This document shows, piece by piece, positions 1 to 9,300 of a stretch of DNA of 13,332 bases (within the stretch, counting starts at the first letter, position 1; each line of letters opens with the position of its first letter). This DNA comes from a bacterium CG2_30_54_10. GTDB lineage: Bacteria > Muiribacteriota > Ozemobacteria > Ozemobacterales > Ozemobacteraceae. The position numbers and the translations under genes were made by a program. The DNA lies in the NCBI GenBank assembly GCA_001872985.1, contig MNYA01000500.1, positions 1 through 13,332 on the forward strand, given 5' to 3'. The notes beneath the pieces were generated by a model, which did no database searches, was not told the DNA's origin, and worked only from the letters and a program-made list of their open reading frames with translations.

Positions 1-165
1 TAATTCGAGGGAAACATGAAGGTGGATTAGAGGGCGCATAGGTATCATCTCAATAAGTCGGGGGAAGAGTGAAGGCAGACCGGAGGGCGCAAAGCGCCCG
101 ACCGCGGGGGATGAGCCTCGCGAATTCACTTCGCGAGGCGAAGGGGGGCGCGTGCCCCCCTTTTT
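1..165. repeat. 165-bp tandem repeat, copy 1
   Basis: This is the first of two head-to-tail copies of a GC-rich 165-bp unit, and every base matches copy 2 at 166-330. It has an unstructured 5' part of about 80 bases, a hairpin at 81-104, a hairpin at 115-139 and an intrinsic terminator at 141-166. I see no convincing protein gene on the + strand: the three frames stop early, at 1, 17 and 39. Because copy 1 begins exactly at the window edge, further copies may lie to the left. The structure suggests either a transcribed structured element with its own terminator or a dispersed intergenic repeat. I do not recognise it as a known riboswitch or RNA family. Confidence 0.95.
81..139 (+). other. Two consecutive hairpins in repeat copy 1
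   Basis: Hairpin one: GGGCGC (85-90) pairs with GCGCCC (94-99) around an AAA loop. An outer CGG (81-83)/CCG (102-104) helix extends it, separated by a small A / GA internal loop. Hairpin two: GCCTCGCGA (115-123) pairs with TCGCGAGGC (131-139), nine perfect pairs around a 7-base loop. With the terminator stem that follows, three strong stems lie within about 85 bases, which suggests a folded RNA. Pairing is seen in the sequence; a function is not known. Confidence 0.75.
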
Positions 166-166
166 T
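141..166 (+). terminator. Intrinsic terminator, repeat copy 1
   Basis: GGGGGGC (143-149) pairs with GCCCCCC (154-160) around a GCGT loop and is followed directly by TTTTTT (161-166). A141-A142 can add two A-T pairs at the base. A very strong GC stem plus a six-T tract is a textbook Rho-independent terminator on the + strand. It would end transcription entering from the left, or transcripts of the repeat itself. Confidence 0.88.
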
Positions 167-330
167 AATTCGAGGGAAACATGAAGGTGGATTAGAGGGC
201 GCATAGGTATCATCTCAATAAGTCGGGGGAAGAGTGAAGGCAGACCGGAGGGCGCAAAGCGCCCGACCGCGGGGGATGAGCCTCGCGAATTCACTTCGCG
301 AGGCGAAGGGGGGCGCGTGCCCCCCTTTTT
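166..330. repeat. 165-bp tandem repeat, copy 2
   Basis: This is an exact second copy of the unit at 1-165. Identity ends one base later, at T331, where the sequence diverges into the leader of the giant gene (GAGAAG instead of AATTCG). Perfect identity over 165 bp, without even silent drift in the unstructured part, points to recent duplication, active homogenisation, or an assembly effect at a contig end. Its last T residues form part of the candidate -35 box for the downstream gene. Confidence 0.95.
246..304 (+). other. Two consecutive hairpins in repeat copy 2
   Basis: These are the same two stems as in copy 1, shifted by 165 bases: GGGCGC/GCGCCC at 250-255/259-264 with outer CGG/CCG pairs, then the nine-pair stem at 280-288/296-304. 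Because the copies are identical, no covariation can be read from this window, so conservation of the fold cannot be judged here. Confidence 0.75.
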
Positions 331-331
331 T
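306..331 (+). terminator. Intrinsic terminator, repeat copy 2
   Basis: This is identical to the copy 1 terminator: GGGGGGC (308-314), a GCGT loop, GCCCCCC (319-325), then T326-T331. It insulates the giant gene from upstream transcription, so that gene needs its own promoter between here and 398. Confidence 0.88.
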
Positions 332-358
332 GAGAAGTTACGAACCGCAGTATATCCT
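330..358 (+). promoter_or_regulatory. Candidate sigma70-type promoter of the giant gene
   Basis: TTGAGA at 330-335 (5 of 6 to TTGACA), a 17-base spacer, and TATCCT at 353-358 (4 of 6 to TATAAT). The predicted start of transcription is near 365, leaving a leader of about 33 bases to ATG 398 or about 60 to ATG 425. The -35 box begins in the last two T of the terminator tract. The site lies in the only short AT-richer gap between a strong terminator and the gene, which supports it. The consensus used is E. coli-like and the host is unknown. Confidence 0.5.
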
Positions 359-387
359 AATGAAACTACAAACACCTCCCGATAGCT

Positions 388-391
388 AGGA
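388..391 (+). promoter_or_regulatory. Weak ribosome binding site for ATG 398
   Basis: AGGA lies six bases before ATG 398. It is a short but correctly spaced Shine-Dalgarno match, supporting the longest reading of the giant gene. It competes with the site at 413-419. Confidence 0.4.
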
Positions 392-397
392 CAAGTC

Positions 398-3300
398 ATG
401 ACCAACCCAGTTGGGGGAATTTTTATGTTTGTGTTGAACCAACGATTTCAAAGGGATCTGGGCCTGTTTTTTCTGGTTTTCATCCTGGTTGGAAACGTCG
501 TCTGGGGAAACACTCCGCAATATTTGTCAAACAGCACCATTGATTCTCGAGGAGTGGGTGCGGCAATTATCGGTGACACCATTGATTACTACGTGACATT
601 CATCAGCAGTTCTTCACCACCCCTCCCTGACGTGATTCAGGTTCAGCCCTATAACACCGGATCCTTTATTGACATGACTCAGACCAGTATCATTGGGAAT
701 GTCTACCAATACACTTACACTTATCCCGCTCTTTCCGCTGGGACATGGAACGGGATTCAATCGCCTTATCGCTTTCTGCTCAAGAATGTTGACGGCCCCA
801 CCACAGTCATTCCAACAGCCATTTTGTCCACTGTTCTGATTGATAATCAACCACCGGTAACCAACGGGGCCATGGCCATAACCCTCAACGGAGGTTCCTT
901 TTCCGGACAGACGATCCGTAGAAACGACGTCCTGGTATTCACCCAGGACATGACCGCTGCTTTCCAAGCCGGGGAAACAGCCGATATCGATCTCAACGAT
1001 TGGAGCCTTGGGACATTCGCCATGACCTCGGCAGATCCGCACGTTCTTGGTGGTTTCACGATCACAACACCCGGCATCGATTTATCGGGAAACATCTATT
1101 TTCAGGCGAGGGATCCGAACGGAAATTTCCTGGGACCGATTGCCGCCCGGACCGGAGTGCTTATCGACACCGATCCCCCGGTCATCACCTCCGCAGTCGC
1201 TACCCCAATCCCTGCAGGAACTGCACGCCCCGGGGGCTCGGTACAGATCGACGTGACACTAGCTGTAGCCGATACTGTTGGCATAGGGGTAGACAAGGTA
1301 ACGGTCACCAACGCTGCGCTCAATCTCAACAAAGTTTCGCTTTCGGGAACTTCACCAAATTTTACCGGGACTTTCATTGTTCCCCCTTCTCCTCCGGCCG
1401 TGGCTTATGTCGGGATATCCTCTTTCTCAATCGAGGCGACTGATAACGGCGGGAATGTGACGACCGGCACCAGCACTATATTCAGTCTTGACAACCACCT
1501 TCTCCCCGCGACTAACGGACCCATGACGATCACCTACAACGGGGGTGCCTACACAGGGCAGACGATCCGAAGAAACGACATCCTGACGTTCTCCCAGCCT
1601 ATGACTGCGGCGACTTTCCAGGCAGGGGAAACAGCCGATATCGATATGACCGAATGGACCCCCGATCTCGGGACCTATACCATGACCTCCGCCAACCCGC
1701 ATGTTTTAACCAACTTCTCCGTCAACGTGGATATTGACGACAACACCTCCCGAAACATCAAATTCAGCGCGACTGACCCCAACGGAAACACCATGGGCCC
1801 GATCGTTGCCCGGTCAGGGGTCGTCATTGATACAATTTCACCTGCGATCTCAACATCCAGCGTAACCGTTACCGGGAACGGTCGACCAAGCGATCAGGTC
1901 ACGGTCACCGTGACCCTTGCCACCGCGGATGGAGATACGGTCACCGTGACCAACTCCACTCTAGGGTTAAACAAATTTCCCATCGCCAGCACCACTCCTG
2001 GTTTTTTCACCGGAACATTTATCATCGCCTCGAGCCCAACCGCAACAGCGTTCAATGGAATCACCTCTTTCACCTTTGAGATACGGGACAACGGTCTGAA
2101 CCTCGCATCGGGATCCAGCCCGACCTTTTACATGGATAACAGACTTCCCGACATGCCTCCGACGGCGCTTGCAAGTTACACTGAAAACCGTCCACCGATC
2201 GATGGTATCGCGATCATTGGGGACACGCTGAAGATATGGGCCACAGCCACCTGGGATCCGGGGATGACGGTGAATGTCTATGCGGACCTCTCCCCAATCG
2301 GGGGAACAACCCAAATAGGTTTCACCAGGTCGGGAACTTCCTCCTACTCGCTTCCCGCCACATACACCATTTCCGAAGGAATCTCCGAAGACAGCGTCGC
2401 AAAGAATTTCAGGGTATGGGCTGTGGACTCCGGAAGTGGGAACACCATCGAAGGCTGGACCACCCCTTTCCTCTACATCGACAACCTCCCTCCGAAGTTT
2501 GTCTCATCGACAATCACGAAGATTTCGGGAACCGGAGCCAGTTATCGTCCCGGAGATCAGTTCCGGATCAGGGCCCAGGTTAACAATCTCATCGGAGGGG
2601 AGTTGGGAACGGCAGGTGGGGTCTCAGCCGGCCTCCTGAAACTCGGAAACACGTACACCGCAACCGAGATGTTGGGCCCTGATTCACTGAACCCTGGCTG
2701 GTTCCAGGGAGACTTCACAATCGGGAATTTCGATCCGGCAACCGGCTGGGACTCGAATTCGACCGTTCCCACCATTTATCTTCTCGCTTCGGACGCGCAA
2801 GGAAATTTCGGCACTTCAACGGTGAGTCTGGGACAGGCGATTGATAACGAGCCCCCGGTCATTGCCAGCCTCACCTTTGACAAGACCCATAACTGGTTCG
2901 CGAACGAAGACTATCAGACCGTCCGGATCTGGGACACCATGAATTTCCACGTTCAAGTGGCAAGTTGGGCAACTTGCGTTGCCGATTTGTCTTCCATCCA
3001 GGTCGACCTCTCGCAAATCGGCGGAAACTCCGCGCAAAACATGACCTCAGCCGGAAACGGGTGGTATGATTGGACCCATCCCAATTTGGCGACAGGGACG
3101 ATCAACCGGAAGGACATCTACTTTCCGGTCAAGGTCACCGACAATAACGGAAACCAAGCTGTCTCGTCATTTACCATTTTCATCGACAACACCGAACCCA
3201 AGGTCAGCCAGCTTAACCTGAATCTGACTTACATACCCGGGAAAACCGATTCCCTGCCGACGGTGGTCAACCTCAACAAGAATCTGTCGTTTACGATTCC

Positions 3301-6300
3301 ACTTACCCTGTCCACTCCCGACGATCATGCGACCGGAAGCATTGACCTGATCTATGTGGGCGGGAGCGCCACGCAGACCATGGGCTCCGACTCGGTTAAC
3401 TATTTCTATCAGACGGATACCGGCTCCCCGGGGACCAACATTGAAGGCCCCCCTGGCTACCAGTTCACTGCCAACGTTGAGGACATCTCCGGAAATCACA
3501 AGGTCGTCCAGACCACTTCGGGTTATACCGTGGATTGTTACCCGCCATCCATCCTTTCAGCTACCGCGAGCATTGCCATAACCGGCGCAACGGAAACGGC
3601 TTCCATCGGAACTAACATCTATTTTATCGTTCATGTTGCCAACAACGAAACGGTAGTGCCCACCATCGATCTGACAAACATCGGCGGCAGCGCGGGTACA
3701 ATTATGAACCCGACGTCCCCGGCCGGTTGGTACGATTACACGGCTACCGTCGCTACTGGGGCACTGGATGGCTCCACTCCTGCGTCCTGGGTTGTGACCG
3801 TCAGAGACAACGTCGAAAATACCGTTTCCACATTCACTTCACCTGTTACCGTCGACAGCGTGCCCCCACAGGGGAGTTTTTCCATAACCGTCACAGTGGA
3901 TGCCAACGGAAATATCTATTTGGGACAGCCCGTAACCTTCACCGTCAGCACATCCGAAACCTCCGGAACGGCGACCATCGACCTGAGCATGATCGGGTTC
4001 GGAACCTCGGTGAACATGCCTCTCACCGCTGGAGTCAATTTCACGTTGGCGACAACGACTATCCAAACCTCGGCACGATATCTCAACGCATCCTTCTCCG
4101 CCTGGGTGACCGATGCAAACGGAAACGGGAAGCGGGTCTTCAGCGCTCCCATTCCGATCGTTGACTGTCAGCCGCCCACCTTTGGAACAACCCATGGGAT
4201 CTACATCAGCCAGACAAACGGCGACAACCCGACTTCGGCCGTGGCGAACACGAACGATGTCATTACAGTATTCGCGAGCGTCAGCGCGTACCTCGACGCG
4301 ACACCGACCGCGAGAATTACAACGGGAACACTTTGGTTGACCGAAATCCCGCTGACCTACGTTTCGGCCCGAAACCGGCATGAAGGAAGCTTCGTCATTC
4401 CGGGAAGCCCTCCCTCGACGTGTCCCCTCAATCTTGACGCCCTCGATTATGCGCTCAATGCAACAGACACGGTAGGAAACGTTGCGACTGAAGTCACCGG
4501 AATTTCCACCTTCACCGTCAAGAACATTCTTCCTACCCTGGCAAGCTTTGACCTGTATCTCTCGCCGAATGTAGAGATTTCCTCCTTCGGGGGGAATCTG
4601 GTCTACAACGTAGGATCCGGCGCTGTCGGCTACGTCGACAAGCTGTGGGCTAGCGCCACTTTGGCGAATGGCGAAACGATAAGCAGCGTGTCTCTGGATC
4701 TGTCGGCAGTTGGAGGTCCGTCCGCGTATTCAACCGGACTGGTCAAATCTGGAAGCGTAGCCAGCACCTCGGCCGGAATCGACCTTCGGCTGTTTCCCCT
4801 GCTCGACTTCCAGCAGGTCGAGCTTGCGATCAAGCTTTACGATCAGGCGGGAAACCCCGCGATCGGCAGCAAGACGTTTTGGATCGACACAAAGCTGCCG
4901 GCCGTATCTCGGTCAGAGTTTCAGGGAACCATTCTCATGGCCTCATTCTCCGAGATTTTCGAAAATTTATCGACCGACACAATGAATTGGTCGATCGTCG
5001 GCAGCGGTACTATTCCTTTTACCAACGCCTCCTTGACCCTTGATGCAACTGATAACTGGACTTGGCCGTGGCCTCAGCCCGACAATTTTCAGGTGACTCT
5101 GAGCCTTGCCCATCGGCAGGCCATCGCCAAATGGGACTCCACGCCGATCTACCTCGTGGCGGTCGGCAACGCCACCCCCCCATTGACCGACCAGGGCGGA
5201 AACTGGCTTCCCAACTATAACTCGTTCCCTATCACCATCACCGATTCTGGTTGGCGCGAACCCGCCCGAATCAGCAGCATCAACCTGACTCAGACCTGGC
5301 CGGCTTCGATCGCCCTGAATTTCACTTTCGACAAGAACATGGCTACTGGCAGTCTCGACGCCTCGGGCGGGGTGCTGTTGTTCAACAATCTGGGCAACGA
5401 GTATAACCAGGTCGACTACACCGTGGGTTATGTTTTCCAGCCCGGGGACACGCCCACCTGGATAGACCCACAACACCTCCAGTTCATCATGAGCGACAAT
5501 GGCCGCGACTGGATTGCCCGGAAAATCAAGGTCGGGACTGGAGCCAAAACCCTGAAGTTCGCGACCCGCCTCAACCGGACCTTCGCCAAGGACGATCTCG
5601 ACCGGCCGATGGAAACATATTCGAGCGCCACCGGAAGCACGGTGATCATCGGCGACAATCGCCCGTCGGCTCCATATTTCATTTATAACGTCGAGCAGTC
5701 TCTTTTGCCGCCTCCGACGGCGCCGCTCCTGGATCTGGGCAGCCGGACCCTCTGGCTTCAGACCAGCGATCGCAGCCTTCTCTTCTCAGCCAATTTCCGG
5801 ACCCTCGAGGCGGTCAATCCCACGATGGGGCTGCCTTTTGCCTCGAATTCAGTCACCACCTTCAACAATAAGGTCGAGCTGTGGGACACTGGTGGCCTTG
5901 CCACCTCCGCAGTCCTGACCCTGAAGCCCGCCAGCGCGACCCTGAATCCGGATTGGGCCAGCACGACCATGACCCTGGAACTGACCGACGCGGATTTCAG
6001 CAAGGTGTTGTCTCTTTTCCGTAATCAGACGGCCCACTTCTGGCAGCTCAAGGTGAATACCGGTGGATTCCAGAGCCTCTGGAGCCAGGATGTCGAGGCG
6101 TATCAACTGTATAATCCGGGAAACCTTCGCGTTACCAACCCGACGGTACTGCCTGCCAGCTTCGTGGCGCTGGCGGTCAGCGATCCTCCCCCGACCAAGA
6201 GTTACCCGGCCGGAGGGTTTGCTTTCGAGTTCGAATTCCAACCGGCATACATCGGAACCTTCGCGATCCCAATCGCCTCCGACACACCGGCTGCCTCGAT

Positions 6301-9300
6301 CGCGTCAGGATCGACCACCATCACGACGGGCGTTTTCCAGGGATGGACCACCCGAACTGTCGGAACGATGACCCGTTACATCGCCCGATTCACAAATGAC
6401 GGACCTTTCCCCGATGATATGCAGTTGTGGGATGTCACGGCCGACATCACCGGGGTCACGGATGCCTTCGGAAATTCAATCACCACGCCAGGTGTCACCA
6501 TGGTCTATGACTCAAGCAAGCGGGTATCGACAATGGCGACCGGCTTTTCCGCGGCCTCAACCACATTCATCGTTGACACCGCATCGCCGACGGTTATTGC
6601 CTTCAATCCGAATGATTTCGTCCCGCTTCTCGCGACTGGAACGAGCTACTTCCAAGTCGATTTCAGCGAACCGCTGGACCCCGCGGTGGGATTGCGACCA
6701 ATATTGACGTTGGCTACAACCGGATATTCGATTGCCTTCACCCTCACAAGCTGGTCTTCAAACAGCGCTATTTACAGCAACGACCGCGCGATAACCCCCG
6801 ACCTTCCCAACGGAACCTGGACATTCTCGATCTCGGGCGGCCAAGACATCGCCGGTAACGGCGTGATTGCCTCCAGCGCCGAAGTTCAAGTTCGGACAGA
6901 CGGCCCGAACATCGATCCGTCAGGCGTGAGTCTCCTGACGATCCAGAGAACGATCGACCCCGCCCTGACTCTCACCGATCGGCCCTTCAGCACGCTGGTT
7001 TTACCGGAAGCCGCGACGTTGACCTTCATCTACCAGTCAACTCCTTTGAACCTCCCGCACATCGTTCGGTATTACAACGCCACGAACACTTTGATGGGAA
7101 CCGGTAACGTGAACTTCACCGGGCCCCTAGCCGGCGAAACCTCGATCGATTCGGCACTTGCCCTTTTGATTTCTCCTCAACCGGCAGGCCCCGCCACCTT
7201 CACCGCCCGCATCCGCGACGCGGCAGGAAATGAAACCGGGATCCTGCATAACATCGTACTCGATACCGCCAGCCCGTCGCTCGATTTCTTCCAGATTCAG
7301 AGCCAGAATGGCATCGGAACGCTCTCCAGCGGAGTATTCTATTACAATCCCGCGGTCGCATTGATAAATCTGCGCCTGACCTGTCACGCATCCAACGCCA
7401 CCGACGCACTCCGGCTGGCCGCCTACTCACAGACTGGCATCGCAACCTTGACCCCAACCCCCGATCTGACACAATCATCCGTGGGAACGTATACGGTCGA
7501 TTTCGGTCTGTCCTACGGCCTCGGAACCTACACGCTTTCGGTGGCCGATGCCGCCGGAAACCTTCACACCGGAACCGCCCCTCTCACTCTTCAGATCGAA
7601 GCAACCCAGCCGGCAGTATTGACGATTTCCCCCCAAAGCCCACCCAACGTCCAAGGCCCTGGCTTCGCCAACGGCGCGACCTTCACGGTCACGTTCAGCG
7701 AGCCCATGGACAGTTCGGTGATGCCAACCCTCGAACTGGGAAACGGCGTCTCGACGATCACAATGACCATCGGAACATGGTCGAGCACGGCTATCGCAAC
7801 AACAGTCACGTTCCTGAACTCCGTCGCGATTCTCAACCCCGCCTTCCCGACCGGGACCTACACATTTCTGATCGCCGGCGGTCGCGACAGGGCCGGGAAC
7901 CTGCTTGACACCAACATCCCGGCCGCCTACCGAGAGTTGTACGTTCAGACATCCGGCCCGACTCCGAATATCACGATCTACACGGCGCAGCCCGAGGTAT
8001 TCGTCGGAATCGCCTCGGTAGCCAATAACTCATTCAGCCCGCTAGTGAGCCCGGGCATTGCAACCTTCTCCATCACCGACAACGGCTATCAGAGTCCGGG
8101 AGACCACGTTCTGATGATCCTCAACGGCGCAACGCAGGTGGGAACCCTTACCTTCACCCCTCCTGCCACTCCCGGAAATATAGAGGTCGGAACAAGCAGC
8201 ATCCCGTTCTGGACAACATTCGAAGGCGGAGCCAGTTTCGGACCGGCCACTTACAGCATCCGCCTGCGCGATCAGTTTGGAAATGAGTCACCCTATGGAC
8301 TCGCTTCCCTTACCTTCGACTCGCTTCCCGCGACTCTGATTTCGTTCAACCTGTCTGATGGCGGGCACGGGATAACCTCCGACTCAGTAAGGTATTATTC
8401 CCCCCGCTTCGGTAACGCCAGCATCTCCCTGGGCACTACCGCAACCGACCCTCAGCGGCTTGTCATCACTGCTTCCGGCTCCACGACACCTACCGATGTT
8501 TCGTGCATCCTCATGCCGGCCGCGTTCCAGATTTCAACCGGATCCGGTCTCATTGATAACCGCTACATCTTCAACGCGGTCGATCTTGCCGGCAACCCGG
8601 TTCAGGGAACTGTTACGTCGATAACCGTCCAGGTCGACAGTGCTTCCCCGACTGTATTAACCGCTTCACCCGCGGTTGAAACCGGTTTGCCCGAAATTGG
8701 GAATAACCCTATAGGTTCGAGGACGTTCGAGATTGCATTCAACGAACCGATGAATCCGGCTTCAACCCCGGTCGCCAACCTCATCACGACTGGGCAATAT
8801 CCGCCCGCGACAATAACCCTCCATTTCGAAAGTTGGAATGGCCCAACGACGGCGATCTTCAGCAACGAATCCGAGATTTCTATAACTATCCCGCAAGGCA
8901 CCTGGACCTATCAGGTGACTGGCGCGACCGATCTTGCCGGAAACAAGCTCATCAACCTTGCTTCCGGGGACTTCAATCTCCAGATCAGATCGACCGGCCC
9001 GAACTACGTTGCCACCCTTATCTCGATGCAAACCCTTATCTCGACTTTCACACCGCTGATCGACCAACCGTTCAGCCCCAGCACATTGGTTCCCCCGAGC
9101 GTGGCGACCATCAGCATCCAATATTTGCCCGGACCTTTCGGAGTTCCGCACCAATTGCTCGTCTACGATCAGAACGATGCCCTGAAGAGTTCGATCCCGG
9201 TTTCGATTACCGGAAACTACGGCACATCCACCGTTTCCGCGACAGCCCCGGATTTCTTCTTCGGAATTCCTGATCCAGGGCTCACCGGCCCGACCACCTT

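Noticed and set aside
16..30. Tiny ORF MKVD-stop with a GAGGG upstream in each repeat copy (also 181-195)
   Set aside because: It looks like a leader peptide, but four codons are easily produced by chance and there is no attenuator-like codon bias or downstream gene within the repeat.
3..41. Open frame at the left edge that could be the end of an upstream gene (IRGKHEGGLEGA then stop)
   Set aside because: The same frame and stop occur in copy 2 inside non-coding sequence, so it is better explained as part of the repeat.
57..110. Resemblance to riboswitch cores (GGGGGAAG, and GCGCAAAGCGC as in c-di-GMP-type motifs)
   Set aside because: The remaining conserved bases of cobalamin or c-di-GMP riboswitches are missing, and the GCAAAGC is just a stem with an AAA loop.
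1..331. CRISPR array
   Set aside because: There are only two units of 165 bp with no variable spacers between short repeats.
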